In this document: piece after piece, positions 7,042-14,778 of the stretch
Layout: the number at the start of each line of letters is the position of its first letter
Numbering within the stretch: the first letter of the stretch is position 1
Assembly (NCBI GenBank): GCA_050742535.1
Contig: JBOGIQ010000079.1
Span: 1-20,103 of the forward strand
DNA: 20,103 nucleotides
Source: Gp6-AA40 sp050742535
GTDB taxonomy: Bacteria > Acidobacteriota > Vicinamibacteria > Vicinamibacterales > UBA2999
Reading direction: 5' to 3'
Notes under the pieces: model-generated
The model's database searches: none
What the model saw: the letters and a program-made list of their open reading frames with translations, nothing else
Told to the model about the DNA's origin: nothing
Position numbers and translations under genes: made by a program

Positions 7042-7677
7042 CTACCAGACGAGGTCTTCAACAATCTTCGGCGGCGCTGTCTTCACGTCGACGTCGCGAC
7101 CACCGCCGCGAATGCGTCGCAGATCCTCAGCTGACCGATGTCGTTGACCCACGAACACCGCCGATCCACCACGCCGGAAATTCGGCGTGCCGATCGACGG
7201 CACACTTCTTCGTGTCAGCTCTTTCTCCTTCGCCTGGTCGTGATGCTTCTGTGTGAGGTAGCGCCAGGCGTCGCCACTCCACCAGTCGAGGCAGTCCGCG
7301 AGCTGCACGTCGAACTTCTGTTCTTCCTCGAGGTCGAACCCATCGAGGCGATCGGCCGCTTTGTCGCCGCCGCCGACTTCGTCGACGCTCATCGCTTTGA
7401 GGTCGGCGATGATCTGCGGTCCCCAGATGGTCATCGGGGACGGCAGCAGCCGGCCGACCGGATGGAGGTTGTAAATCGCGAAGATGCGCGTATCCGGGTA
7501 CCGCTTCGATGGACGGCAGTGCCTGGTGTAATGCAGCCGCTTCGCGACCTGATAGCACGGCGATTCGAGAGAGGCGAAGAGGACCAGGTCAGGGTCGAAC
7601 GCGTACAACTGCGCCAGGAACCACGAGGGTGGCGGCGCGATGCTGTACGGGTTCGTCGTCCTGATGAAATTGTTCAT
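7042..7677 (-). CDS. Unassigned head-region protein
   Basis: A 211-residue protein of unknown family. The first 90 residues are compact and aromatic-rich (APPPSWFLAQLYAFDPDLVLF, SPCYQVAKR, YPDTRIFAIYNLHPVGRLLP, MTIWGPQIIADLKAM). A charged, largely helical part follows (DKAADRLDGFDLEEEQ, DWWSGDAWRYLTQKHHDQAKEKE), then an arginine/glycine-rich tail (RIRGGGRDVDVK). The ATG overlaps the stop of the gene upstream (ATGA at 7674-7677), which points to translational coupling and perhaps to a shared complex. The position after the capsid gene suggests a minor head or assembly protein. No function is claimed. Confidence 0.68.
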   Translation of the reverse strand: MNNFIRTTNPYSIAPPPSWFLAQLYAFDPDLVLFASLESPCYQVAKRLHYTRHCRPSKRYPDTRIFAIYNLHPVGRLLPSPMTIWGPQIIADLKAMSVDEVGGGDKAADRLDGFDLEEEQKFDVQLADCLDWWSGDAWRYLTQKHHDQAKEKELTRRSVPSIGTPNFRRGGSAVFVGQRHRSAEDLRRIRGGGRDVDVKTAPPKIVEDLVW

Positions 7678-8309
7678 CGCCCTGGCTGATGACCGTCGGG
7701 GATGTACATCCCGGTCGGGTTGCCGACACCGCCGCCGTACTGCTCGATGTTGAAACGCCGGCGACGCTTACTGCCGCCGCGCTTGAAGTTCTGACCGATG
7801 CGTTGTGTCTGCTGCAGGTGCGCCGGCAGCTGCGAACGGTCGAGCGCTTCCCCGTCGATCTGCTCGCAGTGCTCGATGTCGTTGCCCCACTCGAGCACGC
7901 CGCAGAGCGATTCGAAGATGCGCGGGTCGCCTGGATCCTCGGTCTGGTTGCGCTTGTTCTGGAGACACGCCGCGCGCGCGACCGCGTACTCGAACTGTTC
8001 GTAGTACGGCAGCGCGTCCTTCTCCTCGTTCGGCACGAACGACACGACCTCGCCTCGGCGATCGCGAATCGCCTTCGCCGCCACGATGCGGAATTTCGAC
8101 ACCGGCTTGCGATCGTGCGGGTCGTCGCCGCGGAACGCGAGGAGCTTCACGCCGCGCTCGTCCCACTCGAGCGACACCTTGTTGCCGTCGTCGTCGAGCG
8201 CCATGTAGCCAGGCTGCACCCGGTACGGAATGCCATCCCAGGTTGCCGGCACGATGCGCGTGGTGCGGTTCACGAGATTGAGTAACTGCGTCTTGCGTCG
8301 AACGGCCAT
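7674..8309 (-). CDS. Unassigned head-region protein with basic C-terminus
   Basis: I choose ATG 8309 (MAVRRKTQLLN) because an AGAGG site lies five bases upstream; a GTG at 8339 would add ten residues without a site. The 211-residue product has an N-terminal beta-rich part (LVNRTTRIVPATWDGIPYRVQPGYMALDDDGN), a helical middle (YYEQFEYAVARAACLQNKRNQ, IFESLCGVLEWGNDIEHCEQI) and a basic patch (FKRGGSKRRRRFN) before a proline/glycine tail. It is the first gene after the major capsid gene and is coupled to the next by a 4-base overlap. The basic patch could contact DNA or the capsid interior, but that is speculation; the family is unknown to me. Confidence 0.68.
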   Translation of the reverse strand: MAVRRKTQLLNLVNRTTRIVPATWDGIPYRVQPGYMALDDDGNKVSLEWDERGVKLLAFRGDDPHDRKPVSKFRIVAAKAIRDRRGEVVSFVPNEEKDALPYYEQFEYAVARAACLQNKRNQTEDPGDPRIFESLCGVLEWGNDIEHCEQIDGEALDRSQLPAHLQQTQRIGQNFKRGGSKRRRRFNIEQYGGGVGNPTGMYIPDGHQPGR

Positions 8310-8332
8310 CGGATCCTCTCTTTCGCAAACAC

Positions 8333-8367
8333 CGGGCACGGGCGCCCCTGCAGTGACGCCCGTCCCG
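8333..8367 (-). terminator. Hairpin after the major capsid gene
   Basis: ACGGGCG (8338-8344) pairs with CGCCCGT (8357-8363), and CGGG (8333-8336) with CCCG (8364-8367), with one bulged base. The transcribed strand continues GTGTTTGCG, a very short U run. It lies in the 78-base spacer between the capsid gene and the next gene. A partial terminator that sets capsid transcript above downstream transcripts is plausible but unproven. Confidence 0.45.
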
Positions 8368-8387
8368 GCTCGCGTGGTGGGTTATCT

Positions 8388-9761
8388 CTACGACGATCCG
8401 GCCTCCCGGACAACAATTAACGCTTGACCGGTGATCCCGTCGAGCCGCCAGTTCAGGCCCGGCTTGCGGACGTGATTCTGGTAGCGCTTCCGGTACCACG
8501 CTTCGAACGCATCGCGGCCGCTGGTGCCGGAGCCGACGCGGACCAGCACATGCTCGTCCTCATCGACCCACTTGCCCTTCTCCGATCCGTAGCGCACGAA
8601 CTCGGAGTTGCGCGTGTCGAGCCCGAACATCATCGCGAGCGGATGCGTGCGGATGGCCTTGAACGGCACGCCACCGAACGGGATGTCGCCCTGCTGGAAC
8701 GCGACGGTGCCGGCGTCCGGCTTCATCAGGTTGTTCCCCTGATACCGGCGATCGGCGGTCGTGAGCTGCTGGTAGACCCGACGAACCGAGTGATGACCCG
8801 TCATCACGTCGGTGAGTCCACCGAGCCGCTGATCGGCGATGTCGGCGACCTGCTGGAACAGGTCCTCCGAGATCGGGCCGGTCGAGGCCTTCACGTAGGC
8901 CTTGTACTGCGGATAGAGCGATCGATCCGCGTTGAAGTAGTTCGACCGATACGTGCCATCGTCGAACAGCGCCGTCAGACCCCACGCCGCGTGCTCGTAG
9001 CTCGAGTCGAGCACATCGGACGTCGTGCTGTTGGCTACCTGCACGAGATAGTCGTCATCGGCCCACGACGCATCGGCCACGGCGTCGAGCGTGATGCTCG
9101 TCCCGTCTTCCGAGCACGCCGTCACTTTGCGCACGCCGGTGCGCAGCTCGCCCGTCGCCGGGTTCACCGCACCGATGTACATCCTCGGGATGAAGAACCG
9201 ATTCCCGAAGTCGTCGCCGGTGACGCCGCCAGGTGCGTCGACCGTGAGGGTCGTCGACCCGGCCGGCGTGGCGTCGTCGATGAGCGCCATCACACCGCGA
9301 CCGTCCGCCGTGAAGGAGTACTCCTCCATGCGGGCGATGTCGTCGATGATGCGCGTCATCTCGTCCTTGCGCGCGGCCTTGAATGCGCCCTCGGACTTCA
9401 TCGAGTCGGAGATCGCCTCGGAGGTCATGCGGACCCGCGCCATCAGCTTCCGCTGACCGACGTGGATCTTGATCGACCCCTGCGCTTCCGCGTCCGCGAA
9501 CGCCGAATCCTCGCCGACCCACATCGGGGACGGGTTGCGGCTCACGTGCGCGTTGTAGACGACCTCGCTGCCGGCAAAGTCAACGTCCTCCCACTTGAAC
9601 AGCTTGTTCCAAGTGAATTTGTTGTTGCTCTGCTCGGCCACGACGGGTTCGAACACCGTCTTGAGCACACCAGCGATCGTCTGCGTGGTCGCACCTTCGC
9701 CGGCGTGGTGCCGAAGCACCGCCGGGCCGAAGATAACGAGCTGCAGGATCCTTGTGAACAT
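8388..9761 (-). CDS. Major capsid protein (HK97-fold type)
   Basis: A 457-residue protein placed directly after a scaffold-like gene, the usual place of the major capsid gene. Features in keeping with P22/N4-type shells are an N-terminal arm (TQTIAGVLKTVFEPVVAEQSNN), KVTAC and VDFAGSEVVYN strands, RKLMARVRMTSEAISDSMKSEGAF leading into a long helix with EMTRIIDDIARMEEYSF (spine helix), a central beta insertion (FFIPRMYIGAVNPATGE) and an axial-domain-like C-terminal part (VMTGHHSVRRVYQQL, IPFGGVPFKAIRTHPLAMMFGLD). The sequence pattern '..GG.PF...R.....M..LD' occurs in many capsid proteins. The ATG has AAGGGG seven bases upstream. Copy-number control may come from the hairpin after its stop. The call rests on order, length and pattern; no search was run. 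Confidence 0.85.
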   Translation of the reverse strand: MFTRILQLVIFGPAVLRHHAGEGATTQTIAGVLKTVFEPVVAEQSNNKFTWNKLFKWEDVDFAGSEVVYNAHVSRNPSPMWVGEDSAFADAEAQGSIKIHVGQRKLMARVRMTSEAISDSMKSEGAFKAARKDEMTRIIDDIARMEEYSFTADGRGVMALIDDATPAGSTTLTVDAPGGVTGDDFGNRFFIPRMYIGAVNPATGELRTGVRKVTACSEDGTSITLDAVADASWADDDYLVQVANSTTSDVLDSSYEHAAWGLTALFDDGTYRSNYFNADRSLYPQYKAYVKASTGPISEDLFQQVADIADQRLGGLTDVMTGHHSVRRVYQQLTTADRRYQGNNLMKPDAGTVAFQQGDIPFGGVPFKAIRTHPLAMMFGLDTRNSEFVRYGSEKGKWVDEDEHVLVRVGSGTSGRDAFEAWYRKRYQNHVRKPGLNWRLDGITGQALIVVREAGSS

Positions 9762-9790
9762 AGTTGGGCCCCTTCAGCGGGCCAGGGCGG

Positions 9791-10975
9791 CTACGCGCCA
9801 GCCCGCTCGTTCTGGACGTACGACCACGCTTCCTCAACCGCGTCGTCGAGCGTCGCGCGCTTCTGTTCGCGACGTGCAGATCCCAACGGTGCCGACGAAC
9901 TTCCGCCACGCGCCGTGCGTGACGCAGCGTCGGCCCGCGCGGCTGCCGCCGCACCCTCTCGACGCATTCCACCGGGCCCGGCGGCGCCATGCCGCCTGGT
10001 GTAATGCGTGAAGAACTCGGTCACGAGCGAAGGATCGCCGGACTCGTAGCGAAGCGTCGTTTCACCGTAGTGTCCGTCCGGAAGATCTCGCTCCTCCCGC
10101 TCAGACCGACGTGTGACCCATCGGCTGAAGGCGTGATCGATCTCGTCGCGATCGTCCTCGTCGAGATCTTTCAGCGACTTCCCTTTTCCGAGCCACTGCT
10201 GCGCTGCGTGGTTCTGCGCCGCTCGGACCATTCGCTCCGCGTGCCCGCCCCACCGCCGCGTTTCCTCGCGGCCGCGTTCCGGGTACTCCGTGACCACGCG
10301 ATCTAGGTCGTCGAACCGTTCGATCAGCTGATGAAGTTTCCTGTTGGACAGAAGCGAAAGCTCGGGATAGGTCCGCTCCAGTTGGGTTCGAATGCGCTGC
10401 TCCTTCTCGGTGTAGCGCCGCGGCTCGCGCGCTTCGCCCAGACCGAGGGCCATCCGAAACCGGCGATTCTGGCGCCGCTCGCTCTCGAGCTGTCCCTCCA
10501 GCATTCGCATCGTCCGGTCGAACTTCTGATTCAGCTGGTCATAGCGATGATCGGGCAGGTCGTCAGGTTTGCGGCCGCGTTCGCGTCGGCCGTCGCGGCC
10601 GCGCTCCCCTTGTTGGTCCCGCTGATCGCCGCGGGCTTCGCGCTGCTGGCGCTCGCGCGCCACGTCACGTCGTCCACCGCGGTCCTCGCGGTCCTCCGGC
10701 AGCTCCTCGTGCTCGTCGTCGGCCTCGCTTCGCCGCGATGAGCGTTCGCGTTCCTCCGGGGGGATGAAGTCTTCGGCTTCCGCACGTCGCGCTTCGCGCT
10801 CCTCGTGCGTGGCCCCTCCGAAGCTGGTGACGTCGTCTTCAGCCCCACCGCCGCCACCAAGATCGACGTTGTAGTCCACGTCGAGCGCGTCTGACCCTCC
10901 GCGTCCTTCGGACGCGAAGTATTTGCCGATCGAGCCGAGCGTGATGAGCAGCTCGGACATGCGTGTGATGAACAT
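9791..10975 (-). CDS. Scaffold-like charged assembly protein
   Basis: A 394-residue protein dominated by E, R, D and Q. Residues about 55-200 form an almost continuous charged, coiled-coil-like region (HEEREARRAEAEDF, REDRGGRRDVARERQQ, NQKFDRTMRMLEGQLESERR). Residues about 210-320 are helical with hydrophobic spacing (LSLLSNRKLHQLIERFDDLDRV). The C-terminal tail is alanine/arginine-rich and ends in a helix (TLDDAVEEAWSYVQNERAGA), like the capsid-binding helices of scaffolds. The ATG has AAGGAG five bases upstream. It lies just before the capsid gene, as scaffold genes do. The first residues (MFITRMSELLITLG) resemble the capsid N-terminus (MFTRILQLVIFG). Scaffold function is inferred from order and composition. 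Confidence 0.75.
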   Translation of the reverse strand: MFITRMSELLITLGSIGKYFASEGRGGSDALDVDYNVDLGGGGGAEDDVTSFGGATHEEREARRAEAEDFIPPEERERSSRRSEADDEHEELPEDREDRGGRRDVARERQQREARGDQRDQQGERGRDGRRERGRKPDDLPDHRYDQLNQKFDRTMRMLEGQLESERRQNRRFRMALGLGEAREPRRYTEKEQRIRTQLERTYPELSLLSNRKLHQLIERFDDLDRVVTEYPERGREETRRWGGHAERMVRAAQNHAAQQWLGKGKSLKDLDEDDRDEIDHAFSRWVTRRSEREERDLPDGHYGETTLRYESGDPSLVTEFFTHYTRRHGAAGPGGMRREGAAAAARADAASRTARGGSSSAPLGSARREQKRATLDDAVEEAWSYVQNERAGA

Positions 10976-11193
10976 AGGCTCTCCTTCACCCTGTCCTTTG
11001 TTTCGACCCGCTATGTAGAGGGTCTGGCAGTCAGTCCTGCCGGGTGTTCGAGCCTTGAGAGTGCGGGCGTTCCGCGATCGCGGTCAATGCTGAGGTATAG
11101 TGCGCGGCGCGCGCCTGGCGTCTTGAGCTGCGCTCTGACGGGTGTCCGCATCCTCGAGGTCGGCCCCGACACCGCAAGCGGCCTGGCGCGCGT
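10976..11193. other. 218-base non-coding gap between peptidase and scaffold genes
   Basis: I find no convincing gene here. The only minus-strand frame crossing it belongs to a 193-codon frame that overlaps the peptidase gene in another phase and has arginine/alanine-rich, shadow-like composition. It holds short inverted repeats (GGCGCGCGCC, CGCGATCGCG, GGCAG/CTGCC) and TCAATGCTGAGGTA at 11084-11097, which recurs at 16888-16901. It is the longest gap between genes in the window, so a promoter or processing region for the scaffold/capsid pair is possible, but no clear -35/-10 pair is seen. Confidence 0.5.
11084..11097. repeat. 14-bp repeat TCAATGCTGAGGTA, copy 1
   Basis: This exact 14-base sequence recurs at 16888-16901 in the same orientation; both copies are intergenic. 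A match of this length can arise by chance in a 20-kb window, so significance is uncertain. Confidence 0.4.
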
Positions 11194-11550
11194 TCAGAAC
11201 GGCACGCGCTCGTAGATGTGACCCTTCCGGACCTGGACGTGCAGATGTTCGTTCTGCGTCCCCTCGTCCTCGAGCAGCACGCGGAACTGCAGGCCGAGTT
11301 GTTCCTCGAGCGCCCGACGAAACCAGCGTACAGACTCGCGCGACGGCCAGTTCTTCGTCCGGATGTCGAGCGCTTCGTTCGTGTAGTGCCGGCTGCCGGC
11401 GCCGTGCGCGGAGTCGTTGATGGACGTGACGACGACCTCGTCCACTTCGACGAGCGTGTCGACGAAGCGTTCGGTGCGGACGAGGATGTGCAGGAGCGCC
11501 GGCGTGAACTCTTTCACCCGGCACGTCGCTTTGACGGTGAACGTCGCCAT
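11194..11550 (-). CDS. M15-like (D-Ala-D-Ala carboxypeptidase/Hedgehog fold) peptidase domain
   Basis: A 118-residue, single-domain protein. Residues 53-62 read SRHYTNEALD, matching the M15 signature 'S.H..G.A.D' apart from N for the glycine: H55 and D62 would bind zinc. Residues 100-105 read NEHLHV, matching the 'E..H' ending with E101 catalytic and H104 the third zinc ligand. The preceding strand VDEVVVTSIND also fits. There is no cell-wall-binding domain or signal peptide. Its ATG overlaps the portal stop as TAATG, so it is co-translated with the portal. M15 enzymes cut peptidoglycan peptides, so it may be a virion-borne or cytoplasm-released lysin; cleavage of assembly proteins is a less usual possibility given that it sits between portal and scaffold. 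The motif match is visible, the substrate is not. Confidence 0.78.
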   Translation of the reverse strand: MATFTVKATCRVKEFTPALLHILVRTERFVDTLVEVDEVVVTSINDSAHGAGSRHYTNEALDIRTKNWPSRESVRWFRRALEEQLGLQFRVLLEDEGTQNEHLHVQVRKGHIYERVPF

Positions 11551-13964
11551 TACTCAGGGCCTCGGCCCTGCGTGCGCTCGCTGGTGCCTTTCGGGACGTC
11601 GGCCGGGTTGCCGCTCTCGCGGTTGCTGTTGCCCATCGTCTGCCCGCCGCCGGCGGCGCCGCCACCGACCGGCATGCCGCCGCCGGCGATCATCGCCTCG
11701 AACATCACGTCGTTCGCGAGCGCCATCTCGTGCTCGGTGATGTGCTGCGCCCAGACCATCTTCAGGTCGGGTCGCATCTCGAACAGCCGCACCGCCATGT
11801 CGCTATTCGCCCACTTCTTGTGTTGCGCGATGTGGATCTCGTGGTCCTGCCACTTCTCGACCGCGAACGGCATCGGCTGCAGGAACTCGGTCGGCGGCAT
11901 CTCGCCCGTCTGGTTCGCCTCCTCGAGCAGCATCGGATCCATCGGCGCCGGCTGTGAGCCCGGACTCGCGACCCACCGCTGGAACTGATCCTGCTCACGC
12001 AGCGAGCTTTTGATCGCCGCATCGAGTCGCGGCAGCAGACTCGTCGCGCCGAGCGTCTTCAGCACCGTGTAGACGACGTCGGGATCGTCCTTCGGGAGCA
12101 GGGCCATCTGATCGACCTGCTGAATCATCGCGCGCGTGCCGAGGCTCGTCTTCGGCTGGTGACTGCCATCCTCGATCAGCAATTCGATGTCGCCACTGAG
12201 GTTCGCGTGCTTGAACGCTTCGAACGTCCACATGCCGTTCGGCCCCATGACCGCGTACTTGCGCTCCGCGGGACCGTAGAGCCGTTCGAGCTCGAGCGTC
12301 ACTAACTGCCAGCGCTGGCGGCCGCGCCCGCGCTCCTCGAGGGGAATCGTGAACCGCGTCTGCGACCGCTCGACGAGCAGCTGCATGGCGCTGAAGGCCT
12401 CGACGCCTGGCGGCTTGCCGCCCTTGAACGGATCGGTCGTCCCGAGCTGGTCGTTGAAGGCCTTCACTTTCATCTCGCGATACGCGAGCACGTACGCAGG
12501 GATCGAACTCCCTTCGACGCGCTCCGGCTTCGACGAGCCCGCGCCCAGGAGCACCGGCGTGTACTTCACGATGATGCCCGGCTCGCCCGTGAACTTCTTG
12601 ACCTCGGCACCCTTCGGTTCGAGCCACACCGGGTTCGCCGTGCGCGACATCGCCAACTCGATCAACGAGTCGGTGCGGTTGACGGTGTCCTGGATCTGAA
12701 TCGCCGTGTCGAGCGGCGATCGCCCGAAGAACCGTCCGCCGAACGTCTGATACGGGACGTGCAGCCACGGCCAGATCGCCTTGCCTTCCGTCGTCCAGTG
12801 CGGCAGCGGGCCCGGCAGCTGCTCGCCCTCGATCCGAATGATGCGGAAATCGCCAGGACCACCGACCGCGCGGCACACGAGGCCCTTCGGAAATTCCCGG
12901 TTCGGTTTCTTCCAGAACTCGTACTCGGTAATGCCCTCGCCGTACGTCATCTCCGATCCGAACCCGGACAACGGGCCGCTCGAGATCTCCGATTGCGACG
13001 CCAGCGACTTCATCAGCTGCAGGCTGCGCTCCGGCGTCACTTTCTCCCACGAGATACGCTTCGCGATCTCCGCGGGATAGTGTCGCTGGCCGTACTCTTT
13101 CGAGCGCCACCGGATCCGCGTCAGTTCGTCGGCCTCTTCCATCGACGTCGACTGGTTGCACGCGACCTCGAACGGACTCAGCACGTCGGTCGCGCCGGCG
13201 CCGTGGCGCACCGTGCGATTCACTAGCTCGCCTTTCTGGTCGGTCGCCTGGATGAAGCTGCGCCCGCCGCACTCGGGGCACGAGCCCATCATCCCTTCGA
13301 TCTCGACGGGATCACTGACGCGGGCGCAGGTCAGACAGCGTTCGAAGGGCACGAGCGTCGTCGCGCCCTCGGCGCGCGAGTCCCACCACGGGTGATAGAT
13401 CACGTTGCCCGTCGCGACGAGCCAGAAATCTCCTTCGCGCTCCTTCTGCTGCATCGCGTGCTCGGCGACGATCACCGGCATGAGCTTGTCGGCGGTTTCC
13501 GCCGTCATCATGGAGTCGGGATTGTCGCCGGTCGGGCGTGCGAGCGTCGTGAGCTGCACCGAGGCGAAGACGGCGCGGATCGTGTCGACGCCGCTGGCCA
13601 CGAGGTTGTCCACGGGCCGCGGAATGTGCCGCGGCAGCCGCTTGTCCACCCACTGCCCGCGCTGCGTGTTGTAGACGATCCACTGTCGGCCGAGCATGTA
13701 GAGCAGGTTGCGCCACCAGTTCCGCTCGTAGATCAGTCGGCCTTCGAAACACCGCTTGTGCTGATCACGCAGGACCTCGACGAGCTTGCGATCGTCTTTG
13801 TAGATCGCCATCTCGCGTTCCGAGCGCTGCTTGATCGGGTTCGGCGCGCGACCGAACAACTGCGCGGTATAGCTGTCGAGGCCCGGGATCTCGCCCATCG
13901 CCGCGTTCTGAGGACCCATCGGCGTGAACGAGCGCTCGACCGGATTCACCATGCCAGTACCCAT
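11550..13964 (-). CDS. Portal protein (P22-like, large) with Cys4 zinc-ribbon-like insertion
   Basis: An 804-residue protein following TerL, two small genes away. The length and the layout agree with large podovirus portals: an N-terminal helical region with RNWWRNLLYMLGRQW, then RLPRHIPRPVDNLVASGVDTIRAVF ('N....I...' strand-helix), FRIIRIEGEQLPGPLPHW, WLHVPYQTFGGRFFGRSPLDTAIQIQDTVNRTDSLIELA (the stem/crown segment 'G.S....... Q..IN...S'), PFKGGKPPGVEAFSAMQLLVERSQTRF and a helical C-terminus. C210-C213 (CLTC) and C229-C232 (CPEC, followed by GG) form a CxxC-x15-CxxC pair typical of zinc ribbons. The C-terminal tail is glycine-rich (IAGGGMPVGGGAAGGG). It forms the dodecameric packaging vertex. 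The start ATG at 13964 has AGAGGT eight bases upstream. Confidence 0.87.
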   Translation of the reverse strand: MGTGMVNPVERSFTPMGPQNAAMGEIPGLDSYTAQLFGRAPNPIKQRSEREMAIYKDDRKLVEVLRDQHKRCFEGRLIYERNWWRNLLYMLGRQWIVYNTQRGQWVDKRLPRHIPRPVDNLVASGVDTIRAVFASVQLTTLARPTGDNPDSMMTAETADKLMPVIVAEHAMQQKEREGDFWLVATGNVIYHPWWDSRAEGATTLVPFERCLTCARVSDPVEIEGMMGSCPECGGRSFIQATDQKGELVNRTVRHGAGATDVLSPFEVACNQSTSMEEADELTRIRWRSKEYGQRHYPAEIAKRISWEKVTPERSLQLMKSLASQSEISSGPLSGFGSEMTYGEGITEYEFWKKPNREFPKGLVCRAVGGPGDFRIIRIEGEQLPGPLPHWTTEGKAIWPWLHVPYQTFGGRFFGRSPLDTAIQIQDTVNRTDSLIELAMSRTANPVWLEPKGAEVKKFTGEPGIIVKYTPVLLGAGSSKPERVEGSSIPAYVLAYREMKVKAFNDQLGTTDPFKGGKPPGVEAFSAMQLLVERSQTRFTIPLEERGRGRQRWQLVTLELERLYGPAERKYAVMGPNGMWTFEAFKHANLSGDIELLIEDGSHQPKTSLGTRAMIQQVDQMALLPKDDPDVVYTVLKTLGATSLLPRLDAAIKSSLREQDQFQRWVASPGSQPAPMDPMLLEEANQTGEMPPTEFLQPMPFAVEKWQDHEIHIAQHKKWANSDMAVRLFEMRPDLKMVWAQHITEHEMALANDVMFEAMIAGGGMPVGGGAAGGGQTMGNSNRESGNPADVPKGTSERTQGRGPE

Positions 13965-13970
13965 CGCGGT

Positions 13971-14513
13971 TTACCTCTGTGTGGTCACGGCGCCGGCGTC
14001 GTCCCAATCGCCGTAGCCCATCTTCTTCGCGCGGCGATCGCCGACGTCTTCGAACAGCGCCGCGACGCTCTCGGTTTCCATCAACTCCGACATATCCGCC
14101 AGGGGCTCGTCCTCGGTCGTCGTGCCGGCCATCTCACCATCGACCCGCGTCGTCGTCGGAGGCGTGTCGCGCCGGCGGCCGAGCGCCGAGGTGTCCACGT
14201 TCATCGCCAGCGCGTTGATGCCGTAGACCCGGTGCTGCAGCTCCGCGTTGTGGTGCTCGAGCAGATTCGCGTGCGACGCCATCCACTCGACGGTCGCGTG
14301 CGCCCGCGCCAGTTCGACCTCCGCGCGATCAGCGCGCGCGATCGCGGCCGCATGGCCGACGCGCAGGGCGGCGACCTGGCGCTCGTACATCATGTGCAGG
14401 CCGCGCACTTCCACCAGCAGGGCCGCCATCTGGCTCCGCTCGTCGACGAGCGCCTGCCGATCCGCGGCGCGTTGTTCACTGAGATAGGTCCACAGGAGCT
14501 TGGGCATCCACAT
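13971..14513 (-). CDS. Coiled-coil protein of unknown function between terminase and portal
   Basis: I prefer ATG 14513 (MWMPKLLWTYL), giving 180 residues; an ATG at 14555 has no ribosome binding site and lengthens the overlap with the gene upstream. Residues about 15-100 form a continuous helix with heptad-like spacing (LVDERSQMAALLVEVRGLHMMYERQVAAL, ADRAEVELARAHATVEWM). The rest is acidic and flexible, with EDEPLADMSELMETESVAALFEDVG. The 38-base overlap with the preceding gene and the TAA six bases from the portal ATG show tight packing. A minor assembly or terminase-associated role is possible, but I do not recognise a family. Confidence 0.62.
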   Translation of the reverse strand: MWMPKLLWTYLSEQRAADRQALVDERSQMAALLVEVRGLHMMYERQVAALRVGHAAAIARADRAEVELARAHATVEWMASHANLLEHHNAELQHRVYGINALAMNVDTSALGRRRDTPPTTTRVDGEMAGTTTEDEPLADMSELMETESVAALFEDVGDRRAKKMGYGDWDDAGAVTTQR

Positions 14514-14778
14514 CGGGGCACTCGCTTTCTTTATTGAGAAACGCTTCGACGGCATGCCGATGCGTGTCGTACTGGACGTGATACCACCCGGCGCCGACGC
14601 GGACGCGCCAGCGTGTCGCGCGCCGACTGATGCGGCCGACGAACGCGACGTCGTCGCGATCGCGATGGTGCTGAATGCGATCCGCGATCGCCGCCAGGTC
14701 CTCGAGCGTGAGCCGGATCCCGCACCACTTGTTCGCGGTACGCAACGCGCGTCGTTGTTGCCGCTGTTCGGCGATCAC
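14476..14778 (-). CDS. Small basic protein, RelE-like strand pattern, unassigned
   Basis: A 100-residue product starting at GTG 14778, which overlaps the TerL stop as GTGA and has AGGAGG four bases upstream. The sequence LTLEDLAAIADRIQHHRD, then RISRRATRWRVRVGAGWYHVQYDTHRHAVEAFL, resembles small phage proteins with 'S.R.S...V...G..Y.V.YD..R..I.T.L', a helix-then-sheet layout also seen in RelE/ParE-type folds. Toxin activity is not implied: no catalytic residue can be pinned and no antitoxin partner is present. The 'KWCG' motif near residue 17 is unexplained. It could be a packaging accessory given its place between TerL and the portal. Confidence 0.62.
   Translation of the reverse strand: MIAEQRQQRRALRTANKWCGIRLTLEDLAAIADRIQHHRDRDDVAFVGRISRRATRWRVRVGAGWYHVQYDTHRHAVEAFLNKESECPDVDAQAPVDLSQ

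Noticed and set aside
8424..10004. 526-codon plus-strand open frame
   Set aside because: It lies opposite the major capsid gene, has arginine/histidine/valine-biased shadow composition and no recognisable domain.
10331..10741. 136-codon plus-strand frame with strongly hydrophobic stretches, resembling a membrane protein
   Set aside because: It is antisense to the charged scaffold-like coil; reversing E/R/Q-rich codons gives L/A/V-rich sequence, which explains the apparent membrane segments.
11084..11665. 193-codon minus-strand frame overlapping the peptidase and portal ends
   Set aside because: The composition is arginine/alanine-rich and out of phase with the peptidase frame, which carries a full active-site set.
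14476..14778. RelE-type toxin
   Set aside because: Only the general strand pattern fits; no catalytic residues or antitoxin partner are visible, and it sits within packaging genes.
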